Positions 8,243-16,139 of a stretch of 43,476 nucleotides of DNA are shown piece by piece. The DNA comes from Pseudomonadales bacterium (lineage in GTDB: Bacteria; Pseudomonadota; Gammaproteobacteria; Pseudomonadales; Azotimanducaceae). The notes below the pieces were generated by a model. That model had not been told where the DNA came from. It was given only the letters and a program-made list of their open reading frames with translations, and did not search any database. A program made the translations under genes and the position numbers. The stretch is from assembly GCA_028279305.1 (NCBI GenBank), contig JANQOA010000386.1:1-43476 (forward strand), in the 5' to 3' direction. Positions within the stretch are counted from its first letter, which is position 1, and every line of letters begins with the position of its first letter.

Positions 8243-10521
8243 CAGCCGGCGGACACCTCCCGTTGGTCGCCGTGGGATTCTTTAATCGCTTTGAGAATCC
8301 GCGGTGGCGACATGGGAATGTGCCGCATGCGCACGCCTACAGCATTGGAGACCGCATTGGCGATGGCGGCCAGCGGCGGCACAATGGAAGTCTCTCCGAC
8401 TCCGCGGATGCCGTAGGGGTGATTCGGGTTGGGAATCTCGAGAATTTCGGTATCGATGTACGGCAGATCGGAGCACACCGGAATGCGGTAATCCAGAAAG
8501 CCGGGATTCTGCAGGCGGCCGTCCTTGCCGTAGATGTACTCTTCATTCAGCGCCCAGCCTATGCCCTGGGCCGCGCCGCCCTGGAACTGCCCTTCCACGT
8601 AGTCCGGGTGGATGGCTTTGCCGGCATCCTGCACCACCGTGTAGCGCAATACCTTGGTGGCGCCGGTTTCCGGATCCACCTCCACGTCGCAGATGTGGCT
8701 GGCAAAAGAAACCCCGGCGCCGTCCGCCACAACCTCATTGTGGCCGGCGATCGGACCGCCGGTGGTCGGGGACTTGCGCGCCAGTTCCTCCAGCGTCAAA
8801 GCGCCCAGGTTGCTGTGCTCGATGCCCACAGCCACAGCCTGGCCGTCACGCCATTCCACATCCTTGATATTAATTTCCCAGGTCTGGGCAGCCCGCGCCT
8901 TGAGTTCTTCCACCGCGTTGCGCGCGGCAAAGATCGTTGCCATGCCGGAAGAAAATGTACCGCGGCTGCCTTCGGTGGTGTCGTTGTGACCCAAGGAACT
9001 GGTATCGCCAATGGTCACTTTGACCTTTTCATACGGAATGCCCAACTCTTCCGCGGCTATCAAACTCAGGGAGGCCCTGGACCCGCCTACGTCCACCGTG
9101 CCAACGGTCAGGTTCACAGTACCGTCCACGCCGATATTCAGGTCGCAACAGGTCTGACCGCCAAAATTGAACCAGAACCCGCAGGCCATGCCGCGGCCCT
9201 GGTTTTTACCCAGCCGGGCGCGCATGTGCGGGTGCCGTTTCACTGCTTCCAGCGTCGGTCCAATGCCGATCGGCCCGTAGGGGGGGCCGTACGATGCCTT
9301 GGTACCTTCTTTGGCTGCATTCAGCAGGCGGAAGTCCACCGCGTCCATGCCAACCTCAGCAGCCAGCAGATCCACGGCGCTCTCCACCGCAAATGCCGCC
9401 ATCGGTGCGGACGGCGCCCGGTACGCAGCCACCTTGGGCCGGTTGACCAGCACGTCGTAACCTACGCTCTTGACGTTTTCCAGGTCGTAGCAGGCGAACG
9501 AGGTCATGGCGCCCAACATGCCCCAGATACCGGGGAACGCCCCATCCTGGTAACGCAGGGTGGCGGTAGCGGCGGTAATGCGGCCGGCTTTGTTGGCACC
9601 CAGTTTTACGTCAATGCTGGTAGAAGATGCCGGCCCCGAAGCGCGGAACACTTCCTCGCGGCTCATCACCATTTTCACCGGCCGGTTGGCTTTACGCGCC
9701 AGGGCCAGGGCAACGGGCTCTATCCAGACATGGGTTTTGCCGCCGAAACCGCCGCCGATTTCCGATGACGTGACTTTCAGGTTGGCTACATCCAGCCCTA
9801 ACAGTTCCGCACACACGTTGCGGAAGGTGTAATGCCCCTGGGTTGTCACCCACAGCTCACCCTGGCCGTCGGGGCCCAAGGTCGCCAGACACGCGTGGGG
9901 TTCGATATAACCCTGATGGGTCTGCTCGGTTTTGAAACTTTCCTCAACAATAAAATCCGCCGCCGCAAACCCCGCGTCCACGTCGCCGTGGCCAAATGTG
10001 GATACCTGGGCAATGTTGGTGGGCTTGTCCGGGTCACCCCCGGGGGTGCGGACGTGGGGTTGCACAATCGGTGCACCGTCCCGCATGGCTGCATCTACAT
10101 CAGTCACATGCGGCAACTTCTTATAAGTTACTTTAATTAACTTCAGCGCCTTGCGCGCGGTCACATCGTCCACCGCGGCAACCGCGGCCACCGCATGACC
10201 ATCATACAGCGCGCGGTCCCTGGCCATGCAGTTTTCCAGCACGTCATAGCTTGCGCGGTTGCCGTTGGTCAGGTCCGGCAGATCAGCGCTGGTGACTACC
10301 GCTTTTACGCCAGCCAGCTTTTCAGCCTTGCTGGTATCTATCTTTTTAATTTTCGCATGGGCATGGGGTGAGCGCAGAATGGCGCCAACAAGCTGCCCCG
10401 GAGCAAATGCATCCGCCCCGTAGCGGGCCCGGCCGGTGACCTTGTCGACGCCATCAGGACGCACCGGGCGGGTGCCTACCAGGCTGAAATCCTGGTCTGT
10501 GTAACTGGTATCAGAAGTCAT
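8242..10521 (-). CDS. Xanthine dehydrogenase/CO dehydrogenase-family molybdenum subunit
   Basis: The 759-residue large subunit of a molybdenum hydroxylase binds the Mo-pterin cofactor and performs hydroxylation with water as oxygen source. Visible marks are an N-terminal aldehyde-oxidase a/b hammerhead domain (RSPHAHAKIKKIDTSKAE, about 50-70), the pterin-binding SSEIGGGFGGKTHVW (about 250-260), AYRAPSAP (about 365), and the C-terminal GVGETSIVPPLAAI (about 708) carrying the catalytic Glu. The AYRAPS loop lacks the AYRCSFR signature of true form I CO dehydrogenase, so CO is not the likely substrate; an aldehyde, N-heterocycle or purine-like compound is possible. It is the third gene of the operon medium-small-large-MoaD, and the gap to the small subunit is 58 bases. 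Confidence 0.9.
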   Translation of the reverse strand: MTSDTSYTDQDFSLVGTRPVRPDGVDKVTGRARYGADAFAPGQLVGAILRSPHAHAKIKKIDTSKAEKLAGVKAVVTSADLPDLTNGNRASYDVLENCMARDRALYDGHAVAAVAAVDDVTARKALKLIKVTYKKLPHVTDVDAAMRDGAPIVQPHVRTPGGDPDKPTNIAQVSTFGHGDVDAGFAAADFIVEESFKTEQTHQGYIEPHACLATLGPDGQGELWVTTQGHYTFRNVCAELLGLDVANLKVTSSEIGGGFGGKTHVWIEPVALALARKANRPVKMVMSREEVFRASGPASSTSIDVKLGANKAGRITAATATLRYQDGAFPGIWGMLGAMTSFACYDLENVKSVGYDVLVNRPKVAAYRAPSAPMAAFAVESAVDLLAAEVGMDAVDFRLLNAAKEGTKASYGPPYGPIGIGPTLEAVKRHPHMRARLGKNQGRGMACGFWFNFGGQTCCDLNIGVDGTVNLTVGTVDVGGSRASLSLIAAEELGIPYEKVKVTIGDTSSLGHNDTTEGSRGTFSSGMATIFAARNAVEELKARAAQTWEINIKDVEWRDGQAVAVGIEHSNLGALTLEELARKSPTTGGPIAGHNEVVADGAGVSFASHICDVEVDPETGATKVLRYTVVQDAGKAIHPDYVEGQFQGGAAQGIGWALNEEYIYGKDGRLQNPGFLDYRIPVCSDLPYIDTEILEIPNPNHPYGIRGVGETSIVPPLAAIANAVSNAVGVRMRHIPMSPPRILKAIKESHGDQREVSAG

Positions 10522-10579
10522 ATGACATCTCCCTATAAAATGATAACCAAAGAATCAGCAGCCGATTGCCGGCTGAAGG

Positions 10580-11077
10580 TCACTTCTTCTTCCTGCGGCG
10601 GGCTTCGCGGCTGAGGTCTTTGGCTGCCGCGCCCACCGCCCGCACAATTTTGTCGTAACCGGTGCAGCGGCACAGATTACCCGCCAGCGCATAGCGGATT
10701 TCTTCTTCATTGGGGTTGGGGTTGCGGTCCAGCAATGCTTTTGCCGCAACCAGAAAGCCCGGCGTGCAGATACCGCATTGCAACGCGGCATTGTCCAGGA
10801 ACTGGCGCTGCAACGGATGCAGATTTTCACCATCCGCCAGGCCTTCCACCGTGGTCACCGCGCGGCCTTCCACTTCCGCCCCCAGCACCAGACAGGAACA
10901 TACCAGTTCGCCGTCCACGGTCACGCTGCAGGCACCGCAATCGCCGGTGCCGCAGCCCTCTTTGGCGCCGGTCAGTCCCAGGCGGTTGCGTAACACATCC
11001 AGCAACGATTCGCTGCCGGGACAGACAAATTCCACAGCGTCACCGTTCACCGTGGTAGATACATGCACTCCGCTCAT
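10580..11077 (-). CDS. [2Fe-2S] small subunit of the molybdenum hydroxylase
   Basis: A 165-residue CoxS/XdhA-type iron-sulfur protein with two [2Fe-2S] clusters that pass electrons from the Mo site to FAD. The plant-ferredoxin-like cluster ligands are in EGCGTGDCGACSV (about 41-53) with a further Cys in VCSCLVLG. The second, all-helical cluster uses QCGICTPGF and NLCRCTGY (about 100-140). The C-terminus is an unusual basic tail (SREARRRKKK). The ATG overlaps the stop of the FAD subunit gene by 4 bases (ATGA), indicating translational coupling and a 1:1 product ratio. Confidence 0.93.
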   Translation of the reverse strand: MSGVHVSTTVNGDAVEFVCPGSESLLDVLRNRLGLTGAKEGCGTGDCGACSVTVDGELVCSCLVLGAEVEGRAVTTVEGLADGENLHPLQRQFLDNAALQCGICTPGFLVAAKALLDRNPNPNEEEIRYALAGNLCRCTGYDKIVRAVGAAAKDLSREARRRKKK

Positions 11078-11961
11078 CGCTCGCCTCCCGCCCTCTGATA
11101 CGCAATCAACGCCGCGCGTTTAGCCAACACCCCGGCAACTTCGGTTCTGAATTCAATTGTGCCGCGCTTGTCGTCAATCGGCGCACAGGCTTTTTCACAG
11201 GCTGCGGCCAGCTTCTCAAGCACCGCGTCGTCCAGTTTGCGCCCCACCAGGGCACGCGCCGCCGCCGGCACCAACACCACCGTAGGTGCTACTGCGCCCA
11301 GCGCCACCCGCGCCTGTTTGATCACGCCTTTAGCGCCCAGCGTAAGGTTGACGCCGGCGCTGCAAACGGCAATGTCCATTTCCGTGCGCGGAATAAAGCG
11401 CAGATAAGCATCGCCGGAACGGCGTTCGCGTTTGGGCAGCTTGACCGCTTCGACAAGTTCACCTTTGCGCAGAGATGTCGTGCCCGGCCCGGTGACAACC
11501 TTCTCCACCGCCACCGTGCGCCTGCCTTTGGGGCCGACTACTACCGCTTTGGCGCGGGCCGCAACCAGCGCCGGCACGCTATCCGCGGCGGGGGATGCGT
11601 TACACAGATTGCCGACCACCGTGCAGCGGCCCTGAATCTGGTCGGAGCCAATCAGGTTGGCCGCTTCCACCACGCCCGGCCAGTCTTTCAGCAGGCTTTT
11701 ATGGCGGCCCATGGCCGCACACGATACCGCGGCGCCAATGACATAACCGGAACTGGTTTTTTTGATGTCCTGGGCGGCGGGAATGCGCTTGATGTCGACA
11801 ATAAGGTCCGGCTCCGCCAGCCCGCTTTTCATGCGGACCAATAGATCCGTGCCGCCGGCCAGCAGATAGGCCTCACCTTTGGCCTTGGCCATCAGCTTCG
11901 ACGCTTCTTTTGTTGTTGTTGGTGCTTTGTAGTTCAAGTTTTGAGGCCTCCTGAATCCCAT
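11074..11961 (-). CDS. FAD-binding medium subunit of the molybdenum hydroxylase
   Basis: A 295-residue CoxM-type flavoprotein, first gene of the operon. The FAD pyrophosphate loop appears as LLAGGTDLLVRMKSG (about residues 33-47), followed by the second family motif TVVGNLCNASPAADSVPAL (about 115-135). A C-terminal CO-dehydrogenase flavoprotein domain follows. It accepts electrons from the iron-sulfur subunit. The gene starts 78 bases from the divergent tetR gene, so the pair of TetR proteins probably represses this operon. Length and motif order are normal for the family. Confidence 0.92.
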   Translation of the reverse strand: MGFRRPQNLNYKAPTTTKEASKLMAKAKGEAYLLAGGTDLLVRMKSGLAEPDLIVDIKRIPAAQDIKKTSSGYVIGAAVSCAAMGRHKSLLKDWPGVVEAANLIGSDQIQGRCTVVGNLCNASPAADSVPALVAARAKAVVVGPKGRRTVAVEKVVTGPGTTSLRKGELVEAVKLPKRERRSGDAYLRFIPRTEMDIAVCSAGVNLTLGAKGVIKQARVALGAVAPTVVLVPAAARALVGRKLDDAVLEKLAAACEKACAPIDDKRGTIEFRTEVAGVLAKRAALIAYQRAGGER

Positions 11962-12013
11962 CCCTCAACGTCCACCATAGCAGATCTTGAGGTTTGAGAA
12001 CCACGTGTTGCAC

Positions 12014-12026
12014 CGGGAAAATCCCG
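12014..12026. promoter_or_regulatory. Inverted repeat in the mo-hydroxylase/tetR divergent promoter
   Basis: CGGGA-AAA-TCCCG is a perfect 5-bp inverted repeat in the 78-base divergent gap, 14 bases before the first tetR ATG. It is a candidate TetR operator, but the arms are short for this regulator type. Confidence 0.35.
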
Positions 12027-12039
12027 ATAAACTGGCCCC

Positions 12040-12669
12040 ATGAAAGATTCTCCCCAGTCCCGGCCGCAACCCGGCACTCGGAGCCGTGCCCAGAAAGCCG
12101 GGCAGATCGAACGCACCCGCGACCGCGTGTTGTCCAGCGCGGCGCAATTGCTGGCCCGGGACGGCTACCGCGCGACTAATATAGAGCGCATCGCAAATTG
12201 CAGCGGGGTCGCCAGGTCCACCATCTACCGCCACTGGAAATCTTATGCGGAAGTGGCGATGGCCGCGTTTGAGCGCAGTCTCGGTGAGCAGATGCCGGTT
12301 CCAGATCATGGCAGCGTGCAGGCTGACCTGCGTGCCGTTTACATGCAGATGATCGGCGCGCTGGAAAAAACCAGTTGGGGCAGAACGGTCCCCGCGATGG
12401 TAGAGGCGGCGCTGCAGGACGCCGACTTTGCCGGCCTGCTGCACGCTTACGTGGATGCACGCAGGGATGTGCTGCGCACCGTCCTGGAACGTGGTGCCGC
12501 GCGCGGCGATATTCCGCCGGTAACCAACGTGGATGATCTGCTGGACCCTATTGTCGGCGCCCTTTATTACCGCCTGCTGCTCACCGACCGGCCGCAGCCC
12601 GGCGCCGCCACCCTGGACCGCTGGATCGGCCAAGCCCTGGACAGCGTAGCCCCGGCAAGCGCCGGCTGA
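12040..12669 (+). CDS. TetR-family regulator, first of a tandem pair
   Basis: A 209-residue TetR-type repressor. The DNA-binding domain spans about residues 23-70, with RDRVLSSAAQLLARDGYRAT and the recognition-helix region CSGVARSTIYRHW. The C-terminal ligand domain resembles the TetR_C_11/16 kind. It is divergent from the molybdenum-hydroxylase operon and so is probably its regulator. The next gene is a clear paralog: TYRHW-type helix, RTV-PAM and the DLLDPIVGALYYRLLLTDRP segment recur in both. The two genes are separated by 2 bases and are co-transcribed. The ligand is unknown. Confidence 0.88.
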   Translation: MKDSPQSRPQPGTRSRAQKAGQIERTRDRVLSSAAQLLARDGYRATNIERIANCSGVARSTIYRHWKSYAEVAMAAFERSLGEQMPVPDHGSVQADLRAVYMQMIGALEKTSWGRTVPAMVEAALQDADFAGLLHAYVDARRDVLRTVLERGAARGDIPPVTNVDDLLDPIVGALYYRLLLTDRPQPGAATLDRWIGQALDSVAPASAG

Positions 12670-12671
12670 CG

Positions 12672-13289
12672 ATGTCTGCCGGTAATCCACAAACCGCGCC
12701 CGCCAACGGCGGCAAACGGGCGGAAAAAAGCGGGCAGATGAAGCGCACCCGCGAACGGGTGCTGGCGGCAACCGCTGAGCTGATCAGCGAAACCGGTTAC
12801 AGCGGCATCACCATCGAGCAGATTGCGCGCCGCAGCGGCGTTGCCCGTTCCACCATTTACCGCCACTGGGACAACCTGCCGGAAATCGCCATGGCGGCTT
12901 TCCGGCGCAGCCTGGGCACCGGCCTGGACATTCCCGACACGGGCAGTGTGCGCGAAGACCTGGTGTTGTATTACCAGGCCCTGGCCAAACAACTGCAGAC
13001 CGGCGCCTGGCGCACCGTTGTGCCGGCCATGCTGCAGGCGCGCCTGCAGGATCAGCTGTTTGCCGCGCTGCTGTTTACCTGGACGGATCGCTGGCGCAAC
13101 GAACTGGCCGCCATACTGGACGCCGGCGCGGCGCGCGGCGAAATCCCGCCGGTGGACAACATCCACGATGTGCTTGACCCGGTGGTGGGCGGCATCTACT
13201 ACCGGCTGCTGTTCACCAACCGCCCCCGCACCGACGCGGCCACCGTGCGGGCCTGGGTGGACCGGGCGGTTAACTCAATCTCATGCTAA
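12672..13289 (+). CDS. TetR-family regulator, second of a tandem pair
   Basis: A 205-residue TetR-type protein closely related to the preceding one. The shared segments are SGVARSTIYRHW in the recognition helix, GAARGEIPPVDNIHDVLDP, and YYRLLFTNRP near the C-terminus. Both begin with a basic, low-complexity N-terminal arm of about 20 residues before the helix-turn-helix. Adjacent paralogs of this kind suggest a local duplication, and the products might form a heterodimer or answer different ligands. The start ATG is 2 bases after the upstream stop, so translation is likely coupled. No separate promoter is visible. Confidence 0.88.
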   Translation: MSAGNPQTAPANGGKRAEKSGQMKRTRERVLAATAELISETGYSGITIEQIARRSGVARSTIYRHWDNLPEIAMAAFRRSLGTGLDIPDTGSVREDLVLYYQALAKQLQTGAWRTVVPAMLQARLQDQLFAALLFTWTDRWRNELAAILDAGAARGEIPPVDNIHDVLDPVVGGIYYRLLFTNRPRTDAATVRAWVDRAVNSISC

Positions 13290-13332
13290 AATTGGCGGCT
13301 GCAAAGGCGTGGACAACAGGGGAGGAAATACA

Positions 13333-13776
13333 ATGGGTTACGTGCTGAATCAAACCGACTTCGAGGCCGCGCGCAGCGTGCGTTCGGCAAAGCTGAATGA
13401 ATTGGGTGTTGTACCCGTGTGCATGGCGCCGGGCGAAAAAAATGAAGGCCACAGCCATACCCTGGTTGAAGAGGTGCTGATCGTGCAGCACGGTGAAGGG
13501 CAAATTCAGATTGAGAATCAAACTTTTGACCTGTGTGCGGGTTCGGTGGCCATGGTGCCCGCCGGACAGTTTCACGCCCTGTGTAACACCGGCAAACAGA
13601 ACCTCGAAGGCATCATTCTCTTCAACTCAAACGTCGACCGTAAACAGGTGGACCTGAAGAGCCGGGAGGAACACTTTAACGAACCGTCCACAGCACAGTT
13701 ATGCAGCCAGGTGGACGAGCTCACCCGGGCCAACAAAAAGTTGAAGAAGAAGCTGAAAAAACTGGCCAAAAAGTAG
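13333..13776 (+). CDS. Cupin-domain protein with lysine-rich coiled tail
   Basis: A 147-residue small cupin. The first cupin motif is read in EKNEGHSHTLVEEVLIVQHGEG (around residues 34-56), giving two His and a Glu as likely metal ligands. The second motif falls in VAMVPAGQFHALCNTG (about 75-90), giving a further His. The last 35 residues form a heptad-like, very lysine-rich helix (TRANKKLKKKLKKLAKK) that could bind nucleic acid, membrane or a partner. The frame is open far upstream, overlapping the tetR gene, but GGAGG at 13321-13325 followed by ATG at 13333 fixes this start. Its role is not known; a dioxygenase or a sensor protein are possibilities. Confidence 0.82.
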   Translation: MGYVLNQTDFEAARSVRSAKLNELGVVPVCMAPGEKNEGHSHTLVEEVLIVQHGEGQIQIENQTFDLCAGSVAMVPAGQFHALCNTGKQNLEGIILFNSNVDRKQVDLKSREEHFNEPSTAQLCSQVDELTRANKKLKKKLKKLAKK

Positions 13777-13791
13777 GCCCCGCGGCAACCG

Positions 13792-14304
13792 GTGAGCAGC
13801 GTGGCCGAGTCACTCAGCTGGGGCCATATCAACGTTAACGTCAGCGATCTGGATCGCGCCGTGGCGTTTTATAAACTGCTGGGTTTCCAGGTCTTCATGC
13901 CCGGCATCCCATATCTGGATATTGATAACACACCGCTGCACCGCAGGGTCCCGGACAGCGCCGCGGCAGCGCTGGCGGTTGCGCCGGGGACACGGGCGCG
14001 CGCCTGTATCATGCAGTTGGACAACGGCTTCCCGAAACTGGACCTGACCGAGTTCACCGGCGGCGAACCGCGCAATCCGCCTGACAATCAGGATCTGGGG
14101 CCGGTACGGCTGTGTCTGGCGACCGATGACCTGCCGGCTGCGTACCAGCGCCTGCTGGCCGCCGGGGTCGATTTTCTCAGCCCACCTCAGCCCGGCCACA
14201 ATGGTCTGGCGGACATCGCCTTGTGCAAAGACCCGGACGGCACGCTGATTGAGCTGATACAGATATACCCGGAGCGGTGGGCCCGGCTGAACCCGGACGG
14301 CTGA
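13792..14304 (+). CDS. VOC-superfamily (glyoxalase/bleomycin-resistance-like) protein
   Basis: A 170-residue two-module vicinal-oxygen-chelate protein. It begins with LSWGHINVNVSDLDRAVAFYKLLGF (metal-ligand His in GHINV) and ends with DPDGTLIELIQIYP, the typical C-terminal metal-ligand Glu segment. The second module begins around LGPVRLCLATDDLPAAYQRL. A Mg, Mn or Fe-dependent lyase, isomerase or dioxygenase role is usual for the fold; the substrate cannot be told. The start is GTG at 13792, 15 bases after the cupin stop, so it may be co-transcribed with the cupin and TetR genes. It converges with hipA with a 4-base gap. Confidence 0.85.
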   Translation: MSSVAESLSWGHINVNVSDLDRAVAFYKLLGFQVFMPGIPYLDIDNTPLHRRVPDSAAAALAVAPGTRARACIMQLDNGFPKLDLTEFTGGEPRNPPDNQDLGPVRLCLATDDLPAAYQRLLAAGVDFLSPPQPGHNGLADIALCKDPDGTLIELIQIYPERWARLNPDG

Positions 14305-14308
14305 CCCG

Positions 14309-15538
14309 CTAGGCCGTCTGCAGGTAGTCGTGCAACGCGGCCTGGGCTTCAAAACAACGCGCCAGCACGGCGATGTCCGCGGGCAAAACATGGGCCTCTG
14401 CCATGTACTCCTGCCACCGGCCTGTTACCGCCAGGATCTCTTCAGCAATGCGCCGGGCGGTACCCGTTTCTAATCCCATGCGATGCACAGCGGCTTCGAC
14501 ATTTTCCCGGCTCGGACTATTGCCGAAGGCCCCCAGGGCAATGGCATGGGAACCCTGCAGCCCGGTATTGGGGACAATGTCGTAACCCGGCGTCAACCGG
14601 TATTCCGTTTCGCCGGCACGCTTGTAGAACGCATGGTTGCGCAGATGATCGTCGGTGTTGCCCACCGCGATGTTAAACAGCATGCGGCGGAAAACAGTCT
14701 CCGCCAGGTCTTCACCCGCGGTACCGATGCGCTTACCCAGCTGCAGGATACCGGGATAAGACATGGCCGCTTCGTCGTACTGGGTGATATCAAACTTGTT
14801 AATCAGGCTCGCCACTGAAATCAGGTGGTGCTGCTGCCTGGCTTCACAATCGAACCGTTCAACCAGCAGCACCGGCCCATGCGCGGTATCGGTCAGCACA
14901 ACATCCGGCACTTCAATGCCGGCGGCACGCGCCATGCGCATGCTGACATACTCCACCTTGCACATGTCCACCAGGTCGGAGTCCCGCCCGAATTTTGCAA
15001 TCCAGGTGCGGCCCACATGGTCAATCAGGGTTTTCGGGCGTGCGCCCCCCAGACCGCTGCCATGATAAAAGTAGGGCTCCAGACTGCGGTCCACCTCCCG
15101 TCCCGATTCGATATCGTCAGCAATACGCTGCAGGTGCACCAGGTTTTCGAACGGCCGGGCCGGCACCGGCTTGGGTTTAGCCTTCAACTCCGCGGTAAAG
15201 TGCAAGGCCCCCACCCCCTCACCGGACGCGGCGAGGAGAAACTCCACCGGGGTGACCGGCGGCGGCTGGCGGGTTTTGGTTAACTGCCGCCGGCCCCATT
15301 CGTCCGGACCGGCATCCATCAGTACACCAAAAACGCCGGGGGACTCCCGGCTGCGCTGCGCCTCGTGAATCTGCCCGTTGAGCGGCAGATTGATCGGGTC
15401 CAGGGCAAATGATCTCGGGTGGCTCAGATAAGCGCTGGCATATTTGAAACGCCCCCGCTGCTTGTCGACAATCAGCTGGCCTGCCAGAACCTTTGTGCCG
15501 CGCCCCAGGTCGACATGAACAAACAGTTTCTCCGCCAT
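14309..15538 (-). CDS. hipA: HipA-family serine/threonine kinase toxin
   Basis: A 409-residue HipA-like kinase, the toxin of a type II toxin-antitoxin pair; known HipA proteins phosphorylate glutamyl-tRNA synthetase or other targets and cause dormancy. The family landmarks are present: a Gly-rich loop GSGLGGARPKTLI, IAKFGR with the ATP-binding Lys, VEYVSMRMARAAGI, the catalytic loop AVGNTDDHLRNHAFY with the DDH and downstream Asn, and the metal-binding YDIVPN. It starts one base after the antitoxin stop (TGA-C-ATG), the usual hipBA order. The frame stays open upstream in the antitoxin region but there encodes a low-complexity shadow. Nothing suggests inactivation. The N-terminal fold is the longer HipA/YjjJ-like form, so the target may differ from E. 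coli HipA. Confidence 0.9.
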   Translation of the reverse strand: MAEKLFVHVDLGRGTKVLAGQLIVDKQRGRFKYASAYLSHPRSFALDPINLPLNGQIHEAQRSRESPGVFGVLMDAGPDEWGRRQLTKTRQPPPVTPVEFLLAASGEGVGALHFTAELKAKPKPVPARPFENLVHLQRIADDIESGREVDRSLEPYFYHGSGLGGARPKTLIDHVGRTWIAKFGRDSDLVDMCKVEYVSMRMARAAGIEVPDVVLTDTAHGPVLLVERFDCEARQQHHLISVASLINKFDITQYDEAAMSYPGILQLGKRIGTAGEDLAETVFRRMLFNIAVGNTDDHLRNHAFYKRAGETEYRLTPGYDIVPNTGLQGSHAIALGAFGNSPSRENVEAAVHRMGLETGTARRIAEEILAVTGRWQEYMAEAHVLPADIAVLARCFEAQAALHDYLQTA

Positions 15539-15539
15539 G

Positions 15540-15893
15540 TCAGACGTCCCACTCGTCAGCCTGGGCGCCGGTCTGCTCACCCCGGGCGCGGCGCCGCAAG
15601 CCGGCCCTGCTGAGGGCCTCTCCCAGAGTATCGTCCCCCGCCGCCAGGACGCGGTCGAATACCGTCGGCGCGCCGTAGATGTCGAGTAATGCCAGATATG
15701 CCGCCACGGTGATATGGGCGGAACCGCCTTCGACCTTTTTGATGGAGCTCTCCGACAAGCCGGCTTTGGCGGCGGCCTGTTGCTGGGTCCAGTTGCGGCG
15801 CAGGCGGGCTTCGCGCAGGCGTTCCCCAAGCGCGCGCAACGAGCCCAGCGCAGCGTCACTCAAGAGCGCGTGGGACTTGGAACTTCTGGGCAT
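15540..15893 (-). CDS. hipB: HipB-like antitoxin, XRE-family DNA-binding protein
   Basis: A 117-residue antitoxin and autorepressor candidate. The helix-turn-helix lies at about residues 20-75: LGERLREARLRRNWTQQQAAAKAGLSESSIKKVEGG, then HITVAAYLALLDIYG. The C-terminal 35 residues are polar and acidic at the end (QADEWDV), a plausible flexible toxin-contacting or protease-sensitive tail. It is the first gene of the hipBA operon and its start codon is covered by the inverted repeat at 15892-15924, compatible with self-repression. Confidence 0.88.
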   Translation of the reverse strand: MPRSSKSHALLSDAALGSLRALGERLREARLRRNWTQQQAAAKAGLSESSIKKVEGGSAHITVAAYLALLDIYGAPTVFDRVLAAGDDTLGEALSRAGLRRRARGEQTGAQADEWDV

Positions 15894-15924
15894 AAAAACC
15901 TCTTAACTACTTTTATGGTTTTAT
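15892..15924. promoter_or_regulatory. Inverted repeat over the hipB start, candidate autorepressor site
   Basis: ATAAAAACC (15892-15900) faces GGTTTTAT (15917-15924), an 8-bp inverted repeat with one extra A and centres about 25 bases apart. It touches the hipB start codon. HipB-type antitoxins bind inverted repeats in their own promoter. The sequence does not match the E. coli HipB operator. Confidence 0.35.
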
Positions 15925-15954
15925 ATGAAACTCAAAACACAACCTTATCAGCTT

Positions 15955-16089
15955 GCCCGGTTTGCCGCGTAAATTAAACCCCGCGCATCACAATTATGGA
16001 ATTGGATTTATATAAGTCTATTAATATATATATGATGCTTATATAACACTTTCACACTTTTCCGTATCTCCGCGGCCCGGTTTGCCGCG
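15955..16089. repeat. 15-bp direct repeats bracketing an AT-rich segment
   Basis: GCCCGGTTTGCCGCG is found exactly at 15955-15969 and 16075-16089, 120 bp apart. The enclosed 105 bases are strikingly AT-rich compared with the surrounding DNA and include a 9-bp inverted repeat (TTATATAAG at 16008-16016, CTTATATAA at 16038-16046). No terminal inverted repeats or ORF are visible in the insert. This gap also has to hold promoters for hipBA and for the GT2-GtrA gene. Confidence 0.7.
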
Positions 16090-16139
16090 CTAAAGCGCAT
16101 CCGGTAAGGTGCCTGCCCGAGCCGGACATATCCGCTACC

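Noticed and set aside
8263-9768. A 501-codon plus-strand open frame.
   Set aside because: It is antisense to the molybdenum subunit gene and shows no domain.
8242-11961. Aerobic carbon monoxide dehydrogenase (coxMSL).
   Set aside because: The large subunit has AYRAPS in place of the AYRCSFR loop of true CO dehydrogenase, so only family membership is claimed.
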